Below, piece by piece: positions 30,915 through 37,436 of a DNA stretch of 64,000 nt. A program made the position numbers and the translations under genes. The first letter of the stretch is position 1. Every line of letters begins with the position of its first letter. A model generated the notes under the pieces. That model was given only the letters and a program-made list of their open reading frames with translations. It had not been told where the DNA came from and ran no database searches. The stretch is from positions 1 through 64,000 of IMG/VR virus record IMGVR_UViG_3300031521_000029; one strand, 5' to 3'. This DNA comes from a virus.

Positions 30915-31582
30915 GCATTATCAATTATCTGTGTAATGATGTTCAAAAACTGTTTACTTGTAGATTCTTTAAAATAAATCTGTTTTGATGTATCTATTAT
31001 ACACAAGGCAATTCCACGTTCAATACAAGCCTGAAATTTTCTTTGGTCATTATTTTGTGTTTTATGTAATTTAGCATTGCCATAAATAGGTTCATAATGA
31101 AAAATTCCATTTAATTCAAAGGCCAGTTTCAACGATGGAATATAAATGTCCAATTCAGAGTTGATGATGTCGGTTTTATTGAAATGAATTTCAAGGGTAG
31201 GATATAGTTTTGTGAGTTGTTCTTCTAACCATTTTTCTAATTTAGACCTACGATATCCAGTTGTTTTGTGAGAATTTTGATATTGAGTTGAACAAGAATG
31301 ATTACAAAAATTATTTTTAGATTTTTTTATAACGTTATTGGGTTTTCTATGTTCATTACCACACTGAACACATTTTACTAATGTAGTTTGTGTTAGTGTT
31401 TTATATTTACCAAAACATTCTAAACTACAAAATCGACAAACATGCCCACTCGTTTTTTTAATCCCCATTTTAACAGAACATTTTAATTTATAAAAAATAT
31501 TGTGACAATTTTCACACTCCAATGGTATTAATTCCTTACTTTTTTTACTATTAAATTCTTGATTGTTTATTAACATTTTCAT
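30911..31582 (-). CDS. EDxHD/Vsr-like homing endonuclease with zinc ribbons
   Basis: 223 residues. Three N-terminal zinc knuckles (CENCH, CRFCSLEC, CVQCGNEH with CNHSC) are followed by a Vsr-like nuclease core: ELDIYIPSLKLAFELNGIFH, HKTQNNDQRKF, and GIALCIIDTS. This order (D, E-x-N/D-G-x-x-H, D) is that of the EDxHD homing nucleases. It lies between the tRNA cluster and a small operon. It has the shared 14-base leader overlapping its ATG, and its stop lies in the next promoter. Confidence 0.82.
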   Translation of the reverse strand: MKMLINNQEFNSKKSKELIPLECENCHNIFYKLKCSVKMGIKKTSGHVCRFCSLECFGKYKTLTQTTLVKCVQCGNEHRKPNNVIKKSKNNFCNHSCSTQYQNSHKTTGYRRSKLEKWLEEQLTKLYPTLEIHFNKTDIINSELDIYIPSLKLAFELNGIFHYEPIYGNAKLHKTQNNDQRKFQACIERGIALCIIDTSKQIYFKESTSKQFLNIITQIIDNA

Positions 31583-31594
31583 ATCAATAAATAG
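31581..31594 (-). promoter_or_regulatory. Shared HEG leader motif CTATTTATTGATAT
   Basis: Same 14-mer as before the 6588 and 19570 HEGs, here overlapping the first two bases of the ATG at 31580-31582. Confidence 0.5.
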
Positions 31595-31643
31595 AAATCA
31601 AAATTCTAAAACGTCAATACGCTCTAAAAAATAACTGAAAGGC

Positions 31644-31671
31644 TTGACAGTTTTCTTTTTTCTGTTATAGT
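31644..31671 (+). promoter_or_regulatory. Sigma-70-type promoter of the tRNA cluster
   Basis: TTGACA at 31644-31649, 16-base spacer, TATAGT at 31666-31671; 11 bases to the 5' end of tRNA-Gly(GCC). Confidence 0.82.
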
Positions 31672-31682
31672 TATTCACGTAA

Positions 31683-31756
31683 GCGGAATTGGTTTAATGG
31701 TAGAACTGGACATTGCCAATGTTCGGGCAGGAGTTCGATTCTCCTATTCCGCACCA
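31683..31756 (+). tRNA. tRNA-Gly(GCC)
   Basis: Full cloverleaf: acceptor GCGGAAT/ATTCCGC, D-arm GTTT-AATGGTA-GAAC, anticodon arm GGACA-TTGCCAA-TGTTC (GCC at 31715-31717), T-arm AGGAG-TTCGATT-CTCCT, encoded A-CCA. First gene of the cluster. Confidence 0.93.
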
Positions 31757-31757
31757 C

Positions 31758-31832
31758 GCAGGTATCGTATAACGGCTATTATTCGGCACTTCCAATGCTG
31801 AGACGTGGTTTCGACTACCACTACCTGCTCCA
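31758..31832 (+). tRNA. tRNA-Gly(TCC)
   Basis: Acceptor GCAGGTA/TACCTGC, anticodon arm CGGCA-CTTCCAA-TGCTG (TCC at 31791-31793), T-arm GTGGT-TTCGACT-ACCAC, encoded CCA with T73. The D-arm is weakly paired but has the GG of the D-loop. One base after tRNA-Gly(GCC). Confidence 0.9.
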
Positions 31833-31839
31833 ATTTCTT

Positions 31840-31929
31840 GGCCCTAAGATGTAAGGTGCATGGACTCACTTATGATGAGTATTCGCTAGATAGGCGTGCT
31901 GGACGGTTCGATTCCGTATAGGGCTACCA
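31840..31929 (+). tRNA. Class-II-like tRNA with TAT anticodon (Ile?)
   Basis: 90 bases. Acceptor GGCCCTA/TAGGGCT (G1-U72), short D-arm with GG, a perfect anticodon stem ACTCA-CTTATGA-TGAGT giving TAT at 31871-31873, and a ~21-base variable region with a CGC/GCG stem; T-arm has four good pairs; A-CCA is encoded. TAT would read Ile ATA, but the long variable arm and G37 are Leu/Ser-like, as in the Leu(TAA) gene of this cluster (loop CTTAAGA). Charging identity is therefore uncertain. Confidence 0.65.
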
Positions 31930-32063
31930 AAATTTAACCTATTATTGAATTGACAATATTTGTCAATCTGAATAATATGAATGGTGGAATAGATGGGTGT
32001 TCGGTAAGAACATGCTTGAGAGTCATAATACTCGCCACTCGGTATATGACCAAACAATTTTAT

Positions 32064-32139
32064 TGCGGGTTACAGTTCTGCTGAACTGGGGTGTCTCATA
32101 AGCATTCTTAGAGTGGTTGAATTCCACTATCCGCTACCA
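32064..32139 (+). tRNA. tRNA-Met(CAT), atypical
   Basis: 76 bases: acceptor TGCGGGT/ATCCGCT with a T-T mismatch at 1-72, a D-region that forms a 6-bp hairpin CAGTTC-TGCT-GAACTG without the usual GG, anticodon arm GGTGT-CTCATAA-GCATT (CAT at 32097-32099) with three G-U pairs, T-arm AGTGG-TTGAATT-CCACT and A-CCA. The 1-72 mismatch recalls initiator tRNA, but the G-C-rich initiator anticodon stem is absent. An Ile(CAU) tRNA is another option. Confidence 0.65.
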
Positions 32140-32144
32140 ATTTT

Positions 32145-32291
32145 ATGAAAAAATCCATTAAACGAAAACGAGTTGTTCGAGGTGAAAGAACTTCCGATGG
32201 ACATTGGATTGGAATAGATACAAAATACAATCCAGAAGGTAAAATTGTCATCAAAGATAAAAATGACAAAGTTATTGCCCTTCAAGGTTAA
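32145..32291 (+). CDS. Very small basic protein between tRNA genes (48 aa)
   Basis: ATG 32145 to TAA 32291, in the gap between tRNA-Met and tRNA-Leu. MKKSIKRKRVVRGERTS, then a beta-hairpin-like GHWIGIDTKYN and GKIVIKDKND. Reads as real protein with a Lys/Arg-rich start; may bind RNA. No family recognised. Confidence 0.6.
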   Translation: MKKSIKRKRVVRGERTSDGHWIGIDTKYNPEGKIVIKDKNDKVIALQG

Positions 32292-32297
32292 CTTTAT

Positions 32298-32383
32298 GCT
32301 ACTGTGGCGAAATGGTAGACGCGATTTGCTTAAGACGAGTTTCCAGAAATGGAGTGTGGGTTCAAGTCCCTCCAGTAGTACCA
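32298..32383 (+). tRNA. tRNA-Leu(TAA)
   Basis: 86 bases, class II. Acceptor GCTACTG/CAGTAGT (G1-U72), D-arm with GG (GCG-AAATGGTAGA-CGC), anticodon arm ATTTG-CTTAAGA-CGAGT (TAA at 32331-32333), extended variable arm, T-arm GTGGG-TTCAAGT-CCCTC with one mismatch, A-CCA. Confidence 0.88.
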
Positions 32384-32390
32384 ATTTTTA

Positions 32391-32535
32391 ATGAAATATT
32401 TATCCCCATTTATCGTTATTCTCCATATCACTTCCAATTGTAGCATTGTTAACTATCATTAGTATTTTTACTTCAACTGATTATGTAGAACCATACGTCA
32501 GTCTTCTTTACAAGTTCACTGACAAATATCCTTGA
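32391..32535 (+). pseudogene. Frameshifted small membrane ORF
   Basis: ATG 32391 starts MKYLSPFIVILHI and soon stops at a TAG. A shifted frame continues hydrophobically (SISLPIVALLTIISIFTS) and ends DYVEPYVSLLYKFTDKYP at TGA 32533. The two parts join into one plausible single-pass membrane protein of about 48 residues with a one-base shift near 32420. Sequencing error, frameshift mutation or programmed shift cannot be told apart. The promoter for the HNH HEG overlaps its end. Confidence 0.4.
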
Positions 32536-32559
32536 TTTTACCCATTCTCACGATATAAT
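32532..32559 (+). promoter_or_regulatory. Promoter upstream of HNH HEG
   Basis: TTGATT at 32532-32537, 16-base spacer, TATAAT at 32554-32559; 70 bases to ATG 32630. The ATG itself is preceded by ATATTTATGATAT, similar to the HEG leader. Confidence 0.58.
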
Positions 32560-32629
32560 TTCCTCACGATTATTCACATCAAAAAAGAAAAATAATGGTG
32601 ATTTCATATTTCAATTATATTTATGATAT

Positions 32630-33307
32630 ATGAATATTGATTTATACCAAAAAAATTGTCCTGATTGTAAAAAATTACAAAATTATTCAAATAAATATAA
32701 ACTATCAAGAGCATTAAAAAACAACTCTCGTTGTGACGAATGTTCAAGAAAACAACCGTCTAAAAAACGGCAAGACCTAACCGGAAACATATATGGTAGG
32801 TTGATGGTATTATCTTTTTATGAAAAACGAGGAAAACAACAATATTGGAAATGTAAATGTAGATGCGGAAATGAAACTATTGTCGGTCACACACATTTAA
32901 CACGACAAACAATTAGGTCTTGTGGATGTAGTCATTTTTATTTAAGAGATAAACATCCGCATTGGACAGGGTATAAAGAAATTTCTGGTTCAATGTGGGG
33001 ACAAATTCTAAAAAGCGCCAGAGTTCGAAATTTAATTTTTGAATTGACAATTGAACAAATATGGGATAAATTTATTATACAAGACAGAAAATGCGCTTTA
33101 TCAGGAGTAGAGTTAACATTTAACGATTGTCAAAAAGTTAGAAATGGAACAGCGTCATTAGATAGAATAGATTCATCAAAAGGATATACTATAGACAATG
33201 TTCAGTGGGTTCATAAAGATGTCAATATTATGAAACAGGACATGAAAGAAAAAGATTTTTTAAATTGGTGTAAAATTATCAATGAAAGGAACCATTGTGA
33301 AGCCTAA
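32630..33307 (+). CDS. HNH homing endonuclease
   Basis: 225 residues. Two zinc-ribbon elements (CPDCKKL with CDECS; CKCRCGNE with CGCSH) precede an HNH core: CALSGVELTF, SLDRIDSSKGYTIDNVQWVH and NIMKQDM, i.e. the nuclease form in which D replaces the first H. Free-standing and next to tRNA genes. Its 3' end overlaps the histidine-phosphatase gene by 11-26 bases, suggesting insertion right at that gene's start. Confidence 0.85.
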   Translation: MNIDLYQKNCPDCKKLQNYSNKYKLSRALKNNSRCDECSRKQPSKKRQDLTGNIYGRLMVLSFYEKRGKQQYWKCKCRCGNETIVGHTHLTRQTIRSCGCSHFYLRDKHPHWTGYKEISGSMWGQILKSARVRNLIFELTIEQIWDKFIIQDRKCALSGVELTFNDCQKVRNGTASLDRIDSSKGYTIDNVQWVHKDVNIMKQDMKEKDFLNWCKIINERNHCEA

Positions 33308-33947
33308 ACGCATATTACTTTTGCGTCACGCAGAGTCGGAGGGTAATGTAAACAAAGAAATTTACAAGACCAAACCGGATTATGCTTTAAATCTAACTCC
33401 GAACGGTCATAAACAAGCCACAGATGCAGGTATTAAGTTACAAAGTCTGATTAAACGTGAGTCTGTGTCCTGTTATGTTTCTCCATTTTACAGAACACGT
33501 CAAACTTACGGCAATATAGTTCCATTTCTTAACATAAAAGAAATGAGAGAAGACCCAAGATTAAGAGAACAAGAGTGGTGTGGAAAACTTCGTGTTAATG
33601 GTTATGATTATAATACCGAGGAAGAAAGAGATGCCTTTGGTCATTTTTATTACAGATTCCACGGTGGAGAAAGTTGTGCGGATGTATTCGACAGAATAAG
33701 TACATTTCTCGAAACTTTACACCGTGACTTTGAGAAGGAAACGAATCCAAATAATTGTATCATTGTCACACACGGTATGACTTTGAGAGTAATTTTAATG
33801 AGATGGTTTCATATGACCGTTGAAGATTTTGAACTTTTGAGAAATCCAAAAAACGCAAAGTTTGTAGTTATGGAATTACAACCGAACGGAAAATATAAAC
33901 TCATTACAGAGATGGAAAAATACGATAAGAGAACTTGTAAATTTTAA
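33282..33947 (+). CDS. Histidine phosphatase (phosphoglycerate-mutase-like)
   Basis: 221 residues. LLRHAESEGN is the RHG-type phosphohistidine motif; YVSPFYRTRQT, an REQEWCG acidic segment and VTHGMTLRVI complete the active site. Family members dephosphorylate sugars, nucleotides or proteins. GTG 33297 is an alternative start with AAAGGA before it and removes most of the HEG overlap. It opens the run leading to MazG-like, RNA ligase, cREC and kinase genes. Confidence 0.85.
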   Translation: MKGTIVKPKRILLLRHAESEGNVNKEIYKTKPDYALNLTPNGHKQATDAGIKLQSLIKRESVSCYVSPFYRTRQTYGNIVPFLNIKEMREDPRLREQEWCGKLRVNGYDYNTEEERDAFGHFYYRFHGGESCADVFDRISTFLETLHRDFEKETNPNNCIIVTHGMTLRVILMRWFHMTVEDFELLRNPKNAKFVVMELQPNGKYKLITEMEKYDKRTCKF

Positions 33948-33950
33948 AAT

Positions 33951-34271
33951 ATGTTAACCGACTTAAATAAATTTAATGAATTCATTAAAGAAAGAGATGA
34001 ATTTTCATTTAAAACATTTGGAACGCCAAATGAACGTGGATGCGAATGTCCACTTTTACATCTTCAAGATGAAATAAAAGAATTATTGGAAAATCCAAAC
34101 GACCCAATGGAATGGGCCGATTGTTTCTTACTTTTGATTGACGCGGCCAGACGAAAAGGATATTCAATCGATGACCTTTTAGATTTCTCAATTAAAAAAT
34201 TAGAAATAAATAAGAATCGAACATGGAAAAAACAACCAAATGGTGTATTTAAACATACTAACAAAGAGTGA
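33951..34271 (+). CDS. MazG-like / DUF550-type nucleotide pyrophosphohydrolase
   Basis: 106 residues: LLHLQDEIKELLENP and EWADCFLLLIDAARRKGYS give the two acidic helices (E-x2-E ... E-x2-D) of all-alpha NTP pyrophosphatases, and NKNRTWKKQPNG is the DUF550-type ending. Likely hydrolyses (d)NTPs to monophosphates, for pool cleaning or removal of a base form. The specific nucleotide cannot be read. Confidence 0.8.
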   Translation: MLTDLNKFNEFIKERDEFSFKTFGTPNERGCECPLLHLQDEIKELLENPNDPMEWADCFLLLIDAARRKGYSIDDLLDFSIKKLEINKNRTWKKQPNGVFKHTNKE

Positions 34272-34319
34272 TATTAAATAATACTTTTATTTATTTGATT
34301 GATATGTATGGAATCAAAG

Positions 34320-34348
34320 TTGACAAAACTATTCGGTCACGGTAAACT
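34320..34348 (+). promoter_or_regulatory. Sigma-70-type promoter for RNA ligase gene
   Basis: TTGACA at 34320-34325, 17-base spacer, TAAACT at 34343-34348; 20 bases to the ATG at 34369. Confidence 0.68.
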
Positions 34349-34368
34349 ATCTTTAATAAGAAAATCGT

Positions 34369-35394
34369 ATGAATAAATTAGCGACAATACAAAAAATCCA
34401 TTCAATTCAAATACATCCAAACGCCGATAATTTATCCATTGCCCGGGTTTTAGAATGGCCAATTGTTGTAAAAAAAGGCCAATTTAGTGAGGGAGAATTG
34501 GTGGTATTTATTGAGATAGATTCAATTGTTCCAGAAACACAATATTTTGAATTTATGAGAAAACAAAAATTCCGAATCTGGAATGCAAGATTTCGTGGAA
34601 GTCCAAGTTCAGGATTAGTTTGTCCATTGTCAATTTTACCACAAAAAATAACAATCGACGACGATGGTTATGAAATAAACAATACATACAACGAAGGTGA
34701 TGATGTTTCCACGATACTTGGTATAACAAAATATGAAAAGCCACTAGACGTTACTGTCCGTGGTGACGCCGCAGGAAATTTTCCAACCAGTTTGATTTCG
34801 ATTTCTGATGAAGATAATATGTTAAGTAATTATAATTCTTTAGAAGAACTAGAAAACAAAGAGATTTACATCACTCAAAAAGTTGATGGTAGTTCTACCA
34901 CATTTATATTTAATGACGGAGAATTCAAAGCCTGTTCAAGACGATTTGAGTTAAAAGAGGGAAGTGGATTTCCTTGGCAAGCAGCAATCAAATATGATGT
35001 TCGTAATAAGATGACGACGTTGAATAGAAACCTTGCCATTCAGTGTGAATCCATTGGGCCAAAACTCAATGGCAACTCAATGGAGTTGAAAGATTTGGAG
35101 ATTAAAGTATTTAGAATCAAGGATTTGGATACCAGAGAGATTTTAAATTATTTTGATTTAAGTGTTATGTGTAATAACGTATTAAATTTACCGATGGTTG
35201 ATGTAATAGACCGGTTTATATTTGATAAAAACATTCACACCATTGAGTATTTCAGACAACTTGCAGATTCACAAACTTGGAAGACCAATGGTAAGCCAGG
35301 CGAGGGGGTGGTGGTAGCCCCAACGATTCCTTTTTATTCACCCTCCATAGGGAAGGAGTGGAGTTTAAAATTAATTAATCAAAATTACAAATGA
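34369..35394 (+). CDS. RNA ligase (DRB0094/Rnl5-like) with N-terminal OB fold
   Basis: 341 residues. The first ~120 (IQKIHSIQIHPNADNLSIARV, GELVVFIEIDSIVP) form an OB-like domain as in DraRnl. The ligase core has motif I QKVDGSS with Lys171, ACSRRFEL, ECxGPKLNGN-like CESIGPKLNGN, EGVVVAP (motif IV) and SLKLINQNY (motif V). DraRnl-type enzymes seal 3'-OH/5'-P nicks whose 3'-OH strand is RNA. Together with the cREC and kinase genes next in line it forms an RNA-break repair set. Confidence 0.88.
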   Translation: MNKLATIQKIHSIQIHPNADNLSIARVLEWPIVVKKGQFSEGELVVFIEIDSIVPETQYFEFMRKQKFRIWNARFRGSPSSGLVCPLSILPQKITIDDDGYEINNTYNEGDDVSTILGITKYEKPLDVTVRGDAAGNFPTSLISISDEDNMLSNYNSLEELENKEIYITQKVDGSSTTFIFNDGEFKACSRRFELKEGSGFPWQAAIKYDVRNKMTTLNRNLAIQCESIGPKLNGNSMELKDLEIKVFRIKDLDTREILNYFDLSVMCNNVLNLPMVDVIDRFIFDKNIHTIEYFRQLADSQTWKTNGKPGEGVVVAPTIPFYSPSIGKEWSLKLINQNYK

Positions 35395-35395
35395 G

Positions 35396-35423
35396 TTGAC
35401 AAAACAATTATAACTGATATAGT
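35396..35423 (+). promoter_or_regulatory. Sigma-70-type promoter for small membrane protein and cREC/kinase genes
   Basis: TTGACA at 35396-35401, 16-base spacer ending in TGA, TATAGT at 35418-35423; nine bases to ATG 35433. Two bases after the RNA ligase stop. Confidence 0.78.
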
Positions 35424-35432
35424 TAATTAAAC

Positions 35433-35603
35433 ATGACCAATAGAATACGATTCATAGTGTATTTGATAATAATACTGATTGTTGGATATCATATAATTGC
35501 GTTTGGAGTATTCCAAGTTAGAAACCAAAAAGCGAATCAAATGACTTTTTATTCTCATTATATCGATGTGGTCACTTTTAAAAAAGTAATTGAATTTCAA
35601 TAA
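35433..35603 (+). CDS. Small membrane protein (56 aa)
   Basis: ATG 35433 to TAA 35603. Basic start (TNRIRF), one transmembrane helix (IVYLIIILIVGYHIIAFGVF) and a short polar tail. Possibly a signal-anchor protein. First gene after a strong promoter; one base from the next ATG. Confidence 0.68.
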   Translation: MTNRIRFIVYLIIILIVGYHIIAFGVFQVRNQKANQMTFYSHYIDVVTFKKVIEFQ

Positions 35604-35604
35604 T

Positions 35605-35856
35605 ATGACACGACAAGAAATACGTGAAAAGTTTAAATTTGTTAAAATCGAAACACCTACGTCACCAACGGAAGGATATTGTTATACAGGCAACCTTATA
35701 AGTATTGATTCACAAATACGTAACTTAAAAGAGGGAAAAAATAAAATTTTTTATTTTAAAATCTCTCCAATTGACAATGATAACATATCTGATGGATGTA
35801 TCAATTTAGCTTTAGTTTCTGAATGTGTTTATCTATCACCTACAAAATATGTATAA
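35605..35856 (+). CDS. Small hypothetical protein (83 aa)
   Basis: ATG 35605 (MTRQEIREKFKF) is used instead of an upstream in-frame start inside the membrane-protein gene. Beta-rich body (FKFVKIETPTSPTEGYCY, KIFYFKISPIDND). Its end overlaps the cREC ATG by eight bases. Unrecognised. Confidence 0.6.
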   Translation: MTRQEIREKFKFVKIETPTSPTEGYCYTGNLISIDSQIRNLKEGKNKIFYFKISPIDNDNISDGCINLALVSECVYLSPTKYV

Positions 35857-36229
35857 TCTCTTTCTCGATGATGTTCGTGACCCAAATAAATTCCTTGATG
35901 ATGTTCGTTCATGGGTTATAGTTCGTAATTACAATTCATTTGTAAGAACGATAGAAAAAGAAGGTCTACCAGCATTTATATCATTTGACCACGATTTAGC
36001 GTGGGAGCATTATCCAAAATGTGATGTAAAGATTGGAGTTATATCATACGACTCATATAGAGAAAGAACAGGTTATGATTGCGCCAAATGGTTGGTGGAA
36101 TTTTGTATGAAAACAGAACAAGCATTGCCAGAATTTCAAGTACATTCTATGAATCCGGTTGGAAAACGAAATATCGAAGTTCTTTTATCAGGTTATAAAA
36201 AAACAATACAAAACACAGATTATTTATGA
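35849..36229 (+). CDS. Cyclic-phosphate-processing receiver (cREC)-like protein
   Basis: 126 residues. MYNLFLDDVRDPN, SWVIVRNYNSF, GLPAFISFDHDLAWE, TGYDCAKWLVEF and FQVHSMNPVGKRNIEVLL match the cREC receiver-like domain, predicted to process 2',3'-cyclic phosphates at RNA ends and found in RNA-repair operons. ATG 35849 chosen because MYNLFLDDVRDP is the usual start. It overlaps the polynucleotide kinase gene by four bases, a direct operonic link to RNA end healing. Confidence 0.8.
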   Translation: MYNLFLDDVRDPNKFLDDVRSWVIVRNYNSFVRTIEKEGLPAFISFDHDLAWEHYPKCDVKIGVISYDSYRERTGYDCAKWLVEFCMKTEQALPEFQVHSMNPVGKRNIEVLLSGYKKTIQNTDYL

Positions 36230-36696
36230 ATAAGTTAGAAATAGGTGGACAAAAAAATAAAGCTTTAATGATTTTAGTCGGCCCTCCTGCGAGTGGAAAA
36301 TCTACCTGGGGGAAAAAATTTGCCGAAGAAAACGGAGTTGAATACGTCTCTACCGATGAAATTAGAGCTAAAATAGGTTCTGGAGAAGGCGACCAATCAG
36401 TATCCGCAGCCGCATTTAGTATCGCACGTAGAAAAGTTTCAGATGCTTTGAAAGCCGAGAAAAGTGCGATGATTGATGCGACTAGTGTAAACCGCAAGGC
36501 CCGTAAAGATTGGATTAAAATGGGGCGAGACGCAGGCGCATTCGTTATCGCAGTCGCCTTTGAGGTTCCAAAGGAAGAACTTTATAGAAGAGATGCAGAA
36601 AGACCACGTCATGTTGGAAATGAAATTATTGACAGATTTGTTGACAAATACGAACGTCCAACAACACAAGAAGTTGACAAAGTAATTGTTAAATAA
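36226..36696 (+). CDS. Polynucleotide-kinase-like P-loop kinase
   Basis: 156 residues. GPPASGKST at 19-27, the acceptor-side STDEIRAKIG, IDATSVNRKARKDW (lid/Walker B region) and RDAERPRHVGNEIIDRF correspond to the kinase domain of T4 Pnk. No phosphatase domain is attached; the HAD or metallophosphoesterases elsewhere could provide it. Most likely phosphorylates RNA 5' ends for the RNA ligase upstream. Confidence 0.8.
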   Translation: MNKLEIGGQKNKALMILVGPPASGKSTWGKKFAEENGVEYVSTDEIRAKIGSGEGDQSVSAAAFSIARRKVSDALKAEKSAMIDATSVNRKARKDWIKMGRDAGAFVIAVAFEVPKEELYRRDAERPRHVGNEIIDRFVDKYERPTTQEVDKVIVK

Positions 36697-36736
36697 TTTA
36701 TGGGACTTAGCTTCCTAAAAAGATTACGATAAAGCC

Positions 36737-37222
36737 ATGAAAAATATCACACCAACAGTAGAACCAACTAAAGTATCAGAAGAAACAATTAAAGCCATTG
36801 ATGACCTAAATGAACATAGTTCAAATGGGTTGGGTCGCTGGATTCATGATGAACGACTGGGAACAGTTTGGCAATTACAAGGCGACCAAATGGACGACGT
36901 TAAAGTACCGCCTAATCCACCAACACCACCAGTCTTATTGGAGAAGTTAGTCAAGTGGGGTAAGAGTTATGATTTCGATAATCTACCAAAAAATGCGGTT
37001 GTACTAATCAAACTTGACGTCAGAGACCCGATGCGTGTTCAGATGATGCAACGAGCCATTGCTAATCAAGTCCTAGAACCAAGAAGAGAAACACTTAAAT
37101 CTAAACAGATATGTGTTCTATTTATGGAAGCCGGAGATAATATCGAAGTAATGAACGAAGAAGATATGAAACAGGCCGGCTGGGAAAAGAAAGACAAAAA
37201 ACTAATCATTACACTTAACTAA
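36737..37222 (+). CDS. Hypothetical protein (161 aa)
   Basis: Pro-rich centre (VPPNPPTPPVLLEKL) between an acidic N-terminal part and a Rossmann-like or ferredoxin-like C-terminal part (NAVVLIKLDVRDPMRV, KQICVLFMEAGDNIEVM). No family recognised. Follows the kinase gene in the same direction. Confidence 0.58.
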   Translation: MKNITPTVEPTKVSEETIKAIDDLNEHSSNGLGRWIHDERLGTVWQLQGDQMDDVKVPPNPPTPPVLLEKLVKWGKSYDFDNLPKNAVVLIKLDVRDPMRVQMMQRAIANQVLEPRRETLKSKQICVLFMEAGDNIEVMNEEDMKQAGWEKKDKKLIITLN

Positions 37223-37223
37223 T

Positions 37224-37388
37224 ATGGAAATTGTGATTATAGCATTATTCGGATTGGCATTAACTTATTTTCTTGCCAAGCCAGACAAAGAATCAGATGA
37301 ACAACCAAATGAATCTGGCGATGGGTTGTTTAACGATTCAAATTCCAATGAATTTTGGAATCCTGGAGACGGAGAAGATTTAACATAA
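37224..37388 (+). CDS. Small membrane-anchored acidic protein (54 aa)
   Basis: ATG 37224 to TAA 37388. One N-terminal transmembrane helix (EIVIIALFGLALTYFLA) followed by a strongly acidic, Asn/Ser-rich tail. One base after the preceding stop. Confidence 0.66.
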   Translation: MEIVIIALFGLALTYFLAKPDKESDEQPNESGDGLFNDSNSNEFWNPGDGEDLT

Positions 37389-37400
37389 TTTTATATAGGC

Positions 37401-37428
37401 TTGACCTATATAAAAATTATGATAGACT
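37401..37428 (+). promoter_or_regulatory. Sigma-70-type promoter for 37437 phosphoesterase
   Basis: TTGACC at 37401-37406, 16-base spacer ending in TGA, TAGACT at 37423-37428; eight bases to the ATG. Confidence 0.74.
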
Positions 37429-37436
37429 TATAAAGT

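Noticed and set aside
34306-34375. A 22-codon ORF overlapping the RNA ligase promoter and start
   Set aside because: Too short, overlaps a promoter, and has no supporting context.
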